A DNA stretch of 64,000 nt from Betaproteobacteria bacterium TMED82 (GTDB taxonomy: Bacteria; Pseudomonadota; Gammaproteobacteria; Burkholderiales; Burkholderiaceae_A): NCBI GenBank assembly GCA_002170395.1, contig NHEJ01000002.1:129844-193843 (forward strand), written 5' to 3'. Each line of letters starts with the position of its first letter. Position 1 is the stretch's first letter. A model generated the notes under the pieces. The model was not told where the DNA came from. It did not search any database and saw only the letters and a program-made list of their open reading frames with translations. Both the position numbers and the translations under genes were made by a program. Shown one piece after another: positions 9,023 to 17,771 of the stretch.

Positions 9023-10258
9023 TTATTCATACCGTAGCGCAGCCGCTGGCTCCAGACTCATCGCTTTTAAACACGGATAAATTGTCGATAGTACAGTTAG
9101 AAATAGCGAGACTACACCTATTGAAAACATATCTTCCAACCTTAAGTCAGAAGGAACTTTATCTATCAAATAAATTCCCTCTGGTAGGACCTCAAACCCA
9201 AAAGTAACTTCAACAACCCGAACTATATCTCCAACATTAAGCGCGCCTACGCTGCCTAAAACCAATCCAGAGAAAACTCCAATCAAGCCAAGACAAATTC
9301 CTTGAGTAAAAAAAATCAGTAATATTGACTTTTTTGTAGCTCCCATTGTTCTCAAAATTGCTATGTCCGATTTTTTTTCCGAAACTGTCATAACCAGCAT
9401 GGATACTAAATTGAAGGCTGCGACACCAATAATTAACATTAATATAATAGTCATCATTTTTTTTTCAATTTGGACAGCAGCAAACCAATTTTTATTTTCA
9501 TATGTCCAGTCCCTTACAATATATTTATCACCAATTAATATCTTAATTTCATTAGCAAAACTAGGTGCATTATTCATGTCGTTCAGGCGTATTCTTAGAC
9601 CGTCGATGGTGGAGTACCTAAAAAACTTTTTCACATCTTCTTTATTACAAACAATTAAATTACTATCATACTGAAAATGACCAGTATCAAAAATTCCAGA
9701 AATTTTGAATTTTTTTATTCTAGGGACGAAACCAAGAACGGAGGCCGGACTTTCAGTACTTATTAGGATAATACTATCACCATATTCAAGTGCTAATTTA
9801 TCAGCTAATTGTTTGCCAATAAAAACATTAAAACTTCCAGGAGGAAGTAAGGAGTCTCTGCTTGTTGAGGTTAACTTGAGAATATCACTTACCTCGTTCT
9901 CCAAATCAGGATCAATCCCCTTAACAAAAACACCCTCTAATCTACCATCCCCTAATAAAATGGACTTGGCATCAATAAATGGCGCTATTCCAACAACATC
10001 AGGGTGTTTTGATACTTTTTCCCTTATATTTTCTAATTCACTAAACTCAGCATTTCTGGTTATTAGCTCAACGTGAGCTAATACACCAAGCATTTTATCT
10101 CTAACCTCTTTTTGAAAACCATTCATAACTGATAGTACAATTATTAATGTGGCTACGCCTAAAGCGATGCCCGCTGTTGACAAAAAGGAAATAAAATTAA
10201 TAAAGTTAGAATTATTTCCTGCTTTTATAAATCTCAAACCCACGAAAATTTCGTACAT
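9023..10258 (-). CDS. lolC: Lipoprotein-release ABC transporter permease (LolC/LolE family)
   Basis: The 411-residue protein begins FVGLRFIKAGNNSNFINFISFLSTAGIALGVATLIIVLSVMNGFQ, here split as the classic LolC/E N-terminal region and first transmembrane helix. A MacB-like periplasmic domain follows, with three C-terminal transmembrane helices (MTIILMLIIGVAAFNLVSML and onward). Only one such gene is present, so it probably serves both LolC and LolE roles as a homodimer, as in other bacteria with a single gene. It is divergent from the RpfE-like gene, with 23 bases between starts. Confidence 0.93.
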   Translation of the reverse strand: MYEIFVGLRFIKAGNNSNFINFISFLSTAGIALGVATLIIVLSVMNGFQKEVRDKMLGVLAHVELITRNAEFSELENIREKVSKHPDVVGIAPFIDAKSILLGDGRLEGVFVKGIDPDLENEVSDILKLTSTSRDSLLPPGSFNVFIGKQLADKLALEYGDSIILISTESPASVLGFVPRIKKFKISGIFDTGHFQYDSNLIVCNKEDVKKFFRYSTIDGLRIRLNDMNNAPSFANEIKILIGDKYIVRDWTYENKNWFAAVQIEKKMMTIILMLIIGVAAFNLVSMLVMTVSEKKSDIAILRTMGATKKSILLIFFTQGICLGLIGVFSGLVLGSVGALNVGDIVRVVEVTFGFEVLPEGIYLIDKVPSDLRLEDMFSIGVVSLFLTVLSTIYPCLKAMSLEPAAALRYE

Positions 10259-10281
10259 GATTAATGCAATGGTAGTTATTT

Positions 10282-11382
10282 ATGAATAAGGAAGCCTTAG
10301 CAATTTTTGATGTCTCTATAAGGGAAGAATACATCAAAAATATCAAATTCAATAGTTCGTTTAAGTTTCTAAAGGAAGTATCGAAATTCACGTCCACCTT
10401 TATAGATACGAAGAAACTGAATTATTCTGAGGCGAAAGGTCATCAAGTGATAGATCCAACCTGGATTAATTGCTTGAAAACATTTTTATTAGAAGAAAAG
10501 TATTTTGGTCGAGAATCCTTTATTCCCTGGGCATCTTTTATAGCAATGAGTTTGGGACTTAATCCAAATCCAAGAGAATGCTGGGCCATTGTTTGGCCTG
10601 CTAAAATCGGAGTCAATGTCAGAGGTGTCTCGCTAGAGATTTTAAAGAAATCAAAATTAGATAGTGAGAGAGAACAAATTTTTTTTGATGAGATTTTGAG
10701 AAGTAATGGGACGGTTTTCTCGGTTCCAGATAGCGCTGAATTCTACCTTATTAAATTAGAAGATCAGATTTTAACAGAGACTTTCCTACCGGAATTAAAA
10801 AAAATTTATACCAATCCTGATTGTTTTCATTTTGACAGTAACTATTCGAAGTGGAGAAAAATTTTAAATAATATTGAAATGCGCTGGAAACAGCTAGGCC
10901 AAGATCACCCGAGTAGTATAAATAGCCTTTGGTCGTGGGGTTGGGGGCAGCTGCCAAATTCAAAGGGTCTTTACGATCAAAAAAGTATTAAAACTAACTC
11001 ACCAGCCCCCGAATCTGAAATACGAGCTTTTCTTTTCAATGGTCTTAAATGCTGGCTGTATTTAGTTGAAGCAATTGAGTTAGATATAACCTATAATTCA
11101 AACGAACTGAAAGAATGCGAATCTTTGGACAATACTGGTAAAACTGTCAGTAAATCGAAGAATTTAAAATTTAGATACCTAAATAAATGTATCAGTTTTC
11201 TTAAATCTGCCAACCAGAAACTTGTAAATTACCAAAATAATCACTTTTATATTTCTAAACCAAATGAACTTGCGTACTACAAAGCCAAGAAATCTTCGAG
11301 AGTTCTTGGTTTTCTTTTGCCAAAGAGTATTCGAAACCTTTTGTTATTTTTAAAAGATAATCCGTTTGACCAAGGTCAGTAA
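10282..11382 (+). CDS. RpfE-like conserved protein (COG4255 type)
   Basis: A cytosolic protein of 366 residues, with no signal peptide or membrane segment. The segment IEMRWKQLG...SSINSLWSWGWGQLP resembles the conserved 'NSLW-WG-G' motif of RpfE-type proteins, often mis-annotated as cofactor-independent phosphoglycerate mutase. Its place next to lolC fits my recollection that betaproteobacterial rpfE homologues lie between lolCD and recJ-prfB. The biochemical role is unknown. The similarity is weak outside the motif and should be verified. recJ itself is absent here. Confidence 0.5.
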   Translation: MNKEALAIFDVSIREEYIKNIKFNSSFKFLKEVSKFTSTFIDTKKLNYSEAKGHQVIDPTWINCLKTFLLEEKYFGRESFIPWASFIAMSLGLNPNPRECWAIVWPAKIGVNVRGVSLEILKKSKLDSEREQIFFDEILRSNGTVFSVPDSAEFYLIKLEDQILTETFLPELKKIYTNPDCFHFDSNYSKWRKILNNIEMRWKQLGQDHPSSINSLWSWGWGQLPNSKGLYDQKSIKTNSPAPESEIRAFLFNGLKCWLYLVEAIELDITYNSNELKECESLDNTGKTVSKSKNLKFRYLNKCISFLKSANQKLVNYQNNHFYISKPNELAYYKAKKSSRVLGFLLPKSIRNLLLFLKDNPFDQGQ

Positions 11383-11606
11383 TTTGGCTGTTCATGGCTA
11401 TACTCAACTAAAAAAGTTAAAAATACCTAGAAAATAAACTTGCAGAATACCGAGAATGTTTTTATAATACTTTAGTATTAGAAAAGCTTGTACTTATTTA
11501 TACTTTAGTGTTGCTTTAGAATCTTCAAGGTTTTTGTACGTATGTCGATAATGAAATAAAGAAATATATACTTGGGAAATTTTGGAACTAAAAAAATAGG
11601 TTACTT

Positions 11607-12335
11607 ATGTGGTACTCGAAAGAAAAAGGGCACCAGAGCAAAGAAAATAAGATATTAGATACCATTAACGGGGACTCCTCTTCGGAACAAGCGGAAAGTT
11701 TATTCCTAAGAGCAAAAAAAATTTTATTTTCTGTTGCGCACTCGGTGCAAAATTTAATAAGCAAAAAATCATTTACTTACATCAGTTTAATACTTTTATT
11801 TTTAATAACTGCCGGCGTAGCTGCAAATCAACTCTACCTGCCAAGCTTGATAAATTTGATTGAATCTGCAAATTCCGTTGCTAGCCCCAACTCTTTTAAT
11901 GAAGAGCATCATCGAGAGATAGAAAAGGCCCTATTTGCAAAAAATGAAGAAAAAAGCTTAGAGAATATTTCTGATGCTGAATATTCTAGAAGCTTAGTAC
12001 TCCTGATTCTTGAGGATTGGAGGAAAAGGTGGTCAGCTAAAGACCTTAAAGGATTTATGTATTTTTACCACCCAGATTTTCCTGATAGAAAAATTTTTCA
12101 AAACAATAAAAAAAGAATTTTTAGAAAAGCAAAATACATCAGGATTACGTTAAAAAATATTTCATCTAGAGTGGAGAATAATCAAATATTGACGAGCTTT
12201 AGCCAAGTTTATCAGTCCAAAAGTTTCAGCGACACCGCAACTAAGGAATTACACTGGAAACAAACTGATCAAGGCTGGAAGATAATAGAGGAAAAAATAG
12301 TTAACTCCTCTGTCGCAAAGCAGGAAAAAAAATAA
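11607..12335 (+). CDS. Membrane-anchored protein with C-terminal NTF2/SnoaL-like (Cds6-type) domain
   Basis: The 242-residue protein has a charged N-terminal stretch, one transmembrane helix near residues 58-78 (TYISLILLFLITAGVAANQL), a linker, and a C-terminal domain beginning ILEDWRKRWSAKDLKGFMYFYHPDF. The same domain ends the TPR protein at 16556-17452 (FWADAWSNKDFEAYIGFYGAKF...GWKIIFEG). In other bacteria it is found at the C-terminus of some L,D-transpeptidases. It therefore probably acts in the periplasm on envelope assembly. Its last 35 bases overlap the end of lysS on the opposite strand. Confidence 0.65.
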   Translation: MWYSKEKGHQSKENKILDTINGDSSSEQAESLFLRAKKILFSVAHSVQNLISKKSFTYISLILLFLITAGVAANQLYLPSLINLIESANSVASPNSFNEEHHREIEKALFAKNEEKSLENISDAEYSRSLVLLILEDWRKRWSAKDLKGFMYFYHPDFPDRKIFQNNKKRIFRKAKYIRITLKNISSRVENNQILTSFSQVYQSKSFSDTATKELHWKQTDQGWKIIEEKIVNSSVAKQEKK

Positions 12336-13842
12336 CGTCTCTTATGGATTCGGAGCCAGTCATCAACATTGCAAGTCGATCTACTCCAATCCCACAACCT
12401 CCAGTTGGAGGCATGCCACATTCAAGTACTTTTATGTACTCAGCGTCAAAGTGCATTGCTTCCTCATTTCCGGCATCTTTGTCAGCCGCTTGCAAGGCAA
12501 ATCTTCTCGCTTGCTCCTCTGGATCATTTAATTCTGAGAATCCGTTTGCAATCTCTCTTCCGCAAATATAAAGCTCAAAACGCTCAGTTATTTTATCATT
12601 TTTATCTGACAACTTAGCTAATGGTGAAACCTCAACAGGGTGATCAATTATAAAAGTTGGCTGTACTAATTTTTCCTCAACGAATTCCTCGAATAACATA
12701 AGTTGAAGAACTTCCAGATTTAATTTCTTTAAATCAGCTCGTATCAAATCCGAATTCGACCTCATTATATTATTGACCAGATAGTTTTTATCCCTAGCCT
12801 TTTTTATACTCATATCCTCAACATACTTAAGAATTGCTTCTTCAATACTAAGTCTTACAAATGGTTTATCTAAGTCAATTGTCTGATCTTTCCAAATAAT
12901 ATGATGTTCTCCTACTATTGACTTCTTTACATCTCTAATGAGCCTTTCTGTGAAATTCATAACCCAAATATAATCTGTATACGCGGCATAAAACTCTAAC
13001 ATGGTAAACTCCGGATTATGGCGCGTACTAATTCCCTCATTTCTGAAACTACGATTCAGCTCAAAAACTTTTTCAAATCCAGAAACAATTAATCTTTTTA
13101 AATATAGTTCGGGAGCGATTCTTAGGTACATTTCCTGATCAAGAGCATTATGTTTTGTTATGAAAGGTTTGGCGGTAGCGCCCCCCGGGATGGGGTGAAG
13201 CATAGGAGTTTCCACTTCTAAAAAATTTGATTTCTCCATGTAATTTCTCAGTTCGGAAAGTAATTTTGCTCTTTTTAGAAATACTTCTTTACTGTGCTCG
13301 TTCATTATTAAATCGAGATGCCGATTTCTATAACGAAGCTCTGGGTCCTGTAAACCATGATATTTATCGGGTAATGGTTGTATCGATTTAGCTAATAACC
13401 TTGCGGCAGTGCAACTCAGTGTTAATTCCCCACGCATGGTTTTAAAAATTTTTCCCTCAACGTAAATTAGATCACCAAGATCAAAAGATTTGATTTCGGC
13501 ATACGATTCATTACCCATAATTTCGCGGTTAAAATAAAGTTGAAATTTACCAGCACTATCTTTAATAGACATAAATGTTGATTTACCCTGAACTCTCTTG
13601 AGCATTACTCTACCTCCAAGAGTCGCACTGGAATCTAACCGCTCTAAAACTGCCTTTTCATACTTATCAAATTTTTCCAACAACTCTTTTGACTTATTTG
13701 AAGGGGAAAATGTATTCGGATACATGATCTGACACTTCTGACTGAGTTTCTTGAGTTTCTCCCGTCTTTCAAAAACTATTTTTGACTCTTCCGCCTCAGC
13801 CTTAGATTCTCTCACAATTCCAATCTTTTCACTTTTTACCAT
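12301..13842 (-). CDS. lysS: Lysyl-tRNA synthetase, class II
   Basis: The enzyme charges tRNA-Lys in the cytoplasm. At 513 residues it has the OB-fold anticodon-binding domain (GGRVMLKRVQGKSTFMSIKD), motif 2 (FRNEGISTRHNPEFTMLEFY) and motif 3 (GCGIGVDRLAMLMTG). It lies eight bases downstream of prfB, the usual prfB-lysS pair. The N-terminal 40 residues are lysine/glutamate-rich, as in other LysS proteins. Confidence 0.97.
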   Translation of the reverse strand: MVKSEKIGIVRESKAEAEESKIVFERREKLKKLSQKCQIMYPNTFSPSNKSKELLEKFDKYEKAVLERLDSSATLGGRVMLKRVQGKSTFMSIKDSAGKFQLYFNREIMGNESYAEIKSFDLGDLIYVEGKIFKTMRGELTLSCTAARLLAKSIQPLPDKYHGLQDPELRYRNRHLDLIMNEHSKEVFLKRAKLLSELRNYMEKSNFLEVETPMLHPIPGGATAKPFITKHNALDQEMYLRIAPELYLKRLIVSGFEKVFELNRSFRNEGISTRHNPEFTMLEFYAAYTDYIWVMNFTERLIRDVKKSIVGEHHIIWKDQTIDLDKPFVRLSIEEAILKYVEDMSIKKARDKNYLVNNIMRSNSDLIRADLKKLNLEVLQLMLFEEFVEEKLVQPTFIIDHPVEVSPLAKLSDKNDKITERFELYICGREIANGFSELNDPEEQARRFALQAADKDAGNEEAMHFDAEYIKVLECGMPPTGGCGIGVDRLAMLMTGSESIRDVIFFPALRQRS

Positions 13843-13850
13843 AATTCACC

Positions 13851-14958
13851 TTAGCAAATGCCCCTCTTCAAACTTTCCTCTATAAATTCGTCCAGATCCC
13901 CATCAAGAATCTTCTGCGTATTTCCAGTCTCTAATTGAGTACGTAAATCTTTAATACGCGATTGATCCAAAACGTAACTACGTATTTGATGCCCCCAACC
14001 AACATCGGTTTTTGAATCCTCTAGCTTTTTCTGCTCCTCATATTTTTTTCTCAATTCATATTCGAAAAGTCTTGACCGCAACATTTTCCATGCCTCCTCT
14101 CTGTTACGATGCTGCGATCTATCATTTTGACACTGAACTACAATTCCAGAGGGGCTATGAGTCAATCTAACCGCTGAATCTGTTTTGTTAACATGCTGAC
14201 CACCCGCGCCAGAAGCACGATAGGTATCAACTCTAACGTCTGCGGGATTTACGTCAATTTCTATTGAGTCATCAACCTCTGGATAAACAAAAACAGATGC
14301 AAAAGAGGTATGCCGTCCGCCTGTTGAGTCGAAGGGAGATTTCCTAACTAACCGATGGACACCGCTCTCGGTTCTCAAATAACCATAAGCATAATCCCCC
14401 TTCAATTTTATTGTTGTAGATTTTATTCCAACGACATCTCCCGAAGATTCTTCAAGTAATTCGATTTCAAATCCCTTTCGTTCCGCATACCTAAAGTACT
14501 GTCGCCTCAGCATAGATGCCCAGTCACAGGCCTCAGTGCCACCGGCTCCAGCTTGAATATCAATAAAACAATTTAGCGGATCAGATTCATTAGAAAACAT
14601 TTTTCTAAATTCAAGCTCTGACACTTTTTTTTCTAACCATTCAAAATCAGCTCTCAAATCTTCTAGCACGGTACTATCAGACTCCTCTTCAGCTAAATCG
14701 ATCAAGTCTGAATAATAATCAGCTTTTTCAGTTAGCTCTATCAACTGTTTTACCACTTTTTCTAAGCTCTTCTTTTCACGACCGAAAAGTTCAGCTTTTT
14801 TCGGATTATTCCAGATCTTTGGATTCTCAAGCTCTTTTTCGATCTCTAGCAATCTACTACTTTTGTCTTCGAAGTCAAAGGTACCCCCTAAGGGCGATAA
14901 TTTTACTCTTCATATTTTGAATAAATTCTCTTCCCTCTTTGACTGATAAAAACTCCAT
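13851..14958 (-). CDS. prfB: Peptide chain release factor 2, with programmed +1 frameshift
   Basis: RF2 releases peptides at UGA and UAA. The ORF-track line 13851-14852 lacks the N-terminus. Reading upstream on the minus strand, an ATG at 14958 opens a 27-codon frame ([12 protein letters not shown]...IALRGYL) that ends CTT TGA C. A +1 slip there continues as [19 protein letters not shown] and gives about 368 residues, the normal RF2 length. An internal AGGGGG lies just before the slippery CTT, as in E. coli. The GGQ motif ([20 protein letters not shown]) is present. The start is three bases after the L,D-transpeptidase stop, and lysS follows. Confidence 0.97.
14874..14892 (-). promoter_or_regulatory. 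RF2 autoregulatory +1 frameshift site
   Basis: On the minus strand the site reads AGGGGGTACCTTTGAC: a Shine-Dalgarno-like AGGGGG, a short spacer, slippery CTT, in-frame UGA and a following C that weakens termination. This is the conserved element by which RF2 levels control their own synthesis. The frame downstream of the slip matches RF2 exactly and the frame upstream supplies its N-terminus. Confidence 0.95.
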
Positions 14959-14961
14959 GAC

Positions 14962-15999
14962 CTATTGCAACCTTTCCGTTATTTTTTTATTTAATCCTCT
15001 TGGACTTTCAATCCAATATTCTCTTTCCAGGCCTTTTTCAGATTTTTTTAAAGCCACACTCGGTCTGTCTTTTGAAACCCTAAAATAACCGAGCAAATCG
15101 CTCTCAAACTGCTTTGCACCCATTTTTATACTCTCCCCATTTTCAAACACCTTACGAATTGAGTCGTTCAATCTATCCCACTCCTCAGCTGCAATCCAAT
15201 CAATTTTCGGTACAATTATGATATGCGTAATACCATATCTGACATAGTTTCTAAGTTTTGTAATGTCTTCATTAGATAGGGCAAGACAACCATCTGAAGC
15301 TCTTGGCTCTCTGACATGAACACCTTCAGGCACCCCGTGAATCCAAATTCCATAACCCGTTCTTCCAGATTTTCTATCATCTGCGTTAGGATAGTCTAAA
15401 GTTATTGCTAACCTACCCAACAATCCATCAGCCCTAAGTTTTTTCGGATTCTTAATTTCTTTAATTAGTCTGTAGACACCCAAAGGAGTTTTTTGATCAC
15501 CTTCCTTGACTTTGTTGTCACCTGATAAACCAATCGAGGCATAAAAAACTTCCGACAACCTAAGTTTTCCAGAACTAGATAATTGATAAACGAACAGTCT
15601 TGTGCCCGATGTTTCCATAATCAGGACCGTTTTTATTAAACTGTTATCTTTTGGAATTCCAATGATATTAGCTGGGAACCTGTCCACTGGTATAGGCAAA
15701 CTTCTGACGAAAGCCTCGTCGACAAACTGTTTATCTAAATCTTCATATTCCAAGTCAATTCCTGCCATTGTGAATAAAGATTGAGCTCTCAGCCAATGAG
15801 CTAGCGCGGACCTGGGTTCGTCAATGCTCGCAGATCTAGAGTAATTTTCCACCCTCATTATGCTTTTGTGGTCTCCATTAGCGAAAGCTTTGGATGCAAC
15901 TCTAAGCGACACGTTAACGGACCCCGCTGATACTGTATTGTGCATTATTGCTTGAAAACAAATGACTACAAAAAATATGCTTACATTTTTTTTAACCAT
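14962..15999 (-). CDS. Secreted L,D-transpeptidase (YkuD catalytic domain)
   Basis: L,D-transpeptidases make 3-3 peptidoglycan cross-links or attach proteins to peptidoglycan in the periplasm. The 345-residue protein has a signal peptide (SIFFVVICFQAIMHNTVSAG). It has a YkuD domain near residues 115-255 with the active-site run HGVPEGVHVREPRASDGCLAL, containing the conserved His, Ser-x-Gly and nucleophile Cys. A helical C-terminal segment of about 90 residues follows, without the NTF2-like domain seen in related enzymes. prfB starts three bases after its stop, and the folate gene is divergent by 14 bases. Confidence 0.9.
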   Translation of the reverse strand: MVKKNVSIFFVVICFQAIMHNTVSAGSVNVSLRVASKAFANGDHKSIMRVENYSRSASIDEPRSALAHWLRAQSLFTMAGIDLEYEDLDKQFVDEAFVRSLPIPVDRFPANIIGIPKDNSLIKTVLIMETSGTRLFVYQLSSSGKLRLSEVFYASIGLSGDNKVKEGDQKTPLGVYRLIKEIKNPKKLRADGLLGRLAITLDYPNADDRKSGRTGYGIWIHGVPEGVHVREPRASDGCLALSNEDITKLRNYVRYGITHIIIVPKIDWIAAEEWDRLNDSIRKVFENGESIKMGAKQFESDLLGYFRVSKDRPSVALKKSEKGLEREYWIESPRGLNKKITERLQ

Positions 16000-16013
16000 G
16001 GTTTAATTATAAG

Positions 16014-16550
16014 ATGAAATCAAAAAAAGAATTGAGAAAATCATTACTAAGCCTGAGAGATAAACTAACTGAGGTTGAACGATCGCAATCGTCAAAAAAA
16101 ATTTCTCATAGTTTAAGTAAGATAATCCAAAAAGAAAAAGGTCCGATTGCTTTTTACTTGCCAATTAGAGACGAGTATGATCCAACAAATGTCATTAAAA
16201 ATTGGCTTAAAGACAGTAAACAGAATATTGCATGCCTTCCAGTTATAGTTCGTAAAAATGCCCCGATGATTTTTAGAAAATGGACAGAAGATTGTAAACT
16301 CACAGAGGATTTATTAAATTTATCTGTTCCGGAGGAAAGTGCTGATGTTCTCCTTCCCTCTTTGGTTATAGTACCCACTCTGGGTTTTGATTGTAATAAT
16401 TTCAGGTTAGGATATGGCGGTGGATATTACGACAGGACCCTATCTGGGCTCGATTCTCTGAATGTAGGAGTGTGTTTTTCCATCGGAAAAGTGCAGCGAT
16501 TGACGGTACAAGAATACGATATTGCATTAGATTACATCATATCTGGCTAA
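16014..16550 (+). CDS. 5-formyltetrahydrofolate cyclo-ligase
   Basis: The enzyme converts 5-formyl-THF to 5,10-methenyl-THF with ATP, recovering this folate store. The 178-residue length is normal. It starts KKELRKSLLSLRDKL and carries LGYGGGYYDRTL, the ATP-binding signature of the YgfA/MTHFS family, preceded by LVIVPTLGFD. It is divergent from the L,D-transpeptidase and tail-to-tail with the TPR gene, five bases apart. Confidence 0.93.
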   Translation: MKSKKELRKSLLSLRDKLTEVERSQSSKKISHSLSKIIQKEKGPIAFYLPIRDEYDPTNVIKNWLKDSKQNIACLPVIVRKNAPMIFRKWTEDCKLTEDLLNLSVPEESADVLLPSLVIVPTLGFDCNNFRLGYGGGYYDRTLSGLDSLNVGVCFSIGKVQRLTVQEYDIALDYIISG

Positions 16551-16555
16551 AAAAA

Positions 16556-17452
16556 CTATCCCTCAAAAATAATTTTCCAACCATTTCCATCGTTTATCAA
16601 CTCCATAGTTTTCACTGTAAATAGGCGAGTGGAACCAGATTTGTAGCGTTGTTCGAACGAAATTTTTGCAGTTTTATTCGAGACTGTCTTGAATCTCAGC
16701 TTATCAATCTTTACTTTAATACTGCCTCTCTTTTTAATACGAGGTTTCCTAAACTTACTCCATTTTTTTAATGACTTATATCTCTTATTAGAGAACTTCG
16801 CCCCATAAAAACCGATATAAGCCTCAAAATCCTTATTCGACCATGCATCAGCCCAGAAAGCCAACATTTCTCTAATTTCCTCTCGACTATCTTTAACTAT
16901 CGACATTGGAACCTCACTACCCAACTTGGGCAAAGTAGCTTCAGCAATTTGGCCATCACTTTTTCCCCCGCTTTCACGCACAAGAGCGGTCCGAGTTCGA
17001 GTCAGATCCAAAACCTCAGATTTTAAAGCTAACAAATTGTCTGGGGAATCTCTTTTTAACGCCTTAGTGTAAGAGATGGCAGCTTGCCTAGCTAGAATTT
17101 CCCTAAGATTTAAGAAAGCACTTCCGGTTTTTGGATCTCTACCAATAGCATTTTCCAACAGAGCACGAGCTTCATCTAATTGGCCCATTGCAGCCAAAAT
17201 TACAGACATATCATTTGCGACTTCAATGTTCTCTACATACTGAACAGATAGGCTATCGTAGGCTGCGAGAGCTTTATTTAGATCTCTGTTCTCAATAGCT
17301 ATTTTTGCCTGCATTCGCGCCGAATTAAGAAGCTCTGAAGGCACCTCAACTCCGCAAGCGATCTGCACACTACAGACGCACCAAACAAACATCAGAAAAA
17401 TCCGCATATATTTTTTAATATTTACCACATTATCTACTTTATTCTCTAGCAT
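16556..17452 (-). CDS. Exported TPR protein with C-terminal NTF2/SnoaL-like (Cds6-type) domain
   Basis: The protein has a signal-like hydrophobic stretch (MRIFLMFVWCVCSVQIACG), TPR-like helices (residues about 40-130: DLNKALAAYDSLS, GQLDEARALLENAIGRDPKTGSAF), and a C-terminal domain. That domain matches the one in the 11607-12335 protein (EMLAFWADAWSNKDFEAYIGFY ... NGWKIIFEG). It is probably periplasmic and involved in envelope assembly with the L,D-transpeptidase nearby. I place the start at the ATG 14 bases inside fdx, because the track's start is a TTG well inside that gene; an ATG at 17407 is also possible. Confidence 0.7.
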   Translation of the reverse strand: MLENKVDNVVNIKKYMRIFLMFVWCVCSVQIACGVEVPSELLNSARMQAKIAIENRDLNKALAAYDSLSVQYVENIEVANDMSVILAAMGQLDEARALLENAIGRDPKTGSAFLNLREILARQAAISYTKALKRDSPDNLLALKSEVLDLTRTRTALVRESGGKSDGQIAEATLPKLGSEVPMSIVKDSREEIREMLAFWADAWSNKDFEAYIGFYGAKFSNKRYKSLKKWSKFRKPRIKKRGSIKVKIDKLRFKTVSNKTAKISFEQRYKSGSTRLFTVKTMELINDGNGWKIIFEG

Positions 17453-17771
17453 GATTGATAGTGTAAAGAGGGATTTCAACTTCTAAGTCAGCAACACCCA
17501 CATCAACTTGGCATGATAACCTAGAATTTCCTGTTAAACCCCAAGCTCTATCCAGTAAATCTTCTTCGTCTTCATCGGCACACTCCAGACTTTCAAAACC
17601 TTTTTTAATAATCACATGACATGTGGTGCAAGCTCTAGACATTTCACAAGCGTGCTCAATATTTATATTATGAGAGAGCAATGCTTTACATAAATTTTCA
17701 CCCTTCTCTAGGACAAACTCCTTCCCATCGGGACATAGCTCGGGGTGACGTAGAACAGTTACTTTAGCCAT
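17439..17771 (-). CDS. fdx: ISC-system [2Fe-2S] ferredoxin
   Basis: An adrenodoxin-like ferredoxin of 110 residues that supplies electrons to Fe-S cluster assembly. The ligands are in CEMSRACTTCHVII plus the later SRLSCQV, the C-x5-C-x2-C...C pattern. GENLCKALLSHNINIEHAC is the typical lead-in. The start codon overlaps the hscA stop by one base (TAATG), so the two are translationally coupled. No iscX follows, unlike in many ISC operons. Confidence 0.95.
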   Translation of the reverse strand: MAKVTVLRHPELCPDGKEFVLEKGENLCKALLSHNINIEHACEMSRACTTCHVIIKKGFESLECADEDEEDLLDRAWGLTGNSRLSCQVDVGVADLEVEIPLYTINHARE

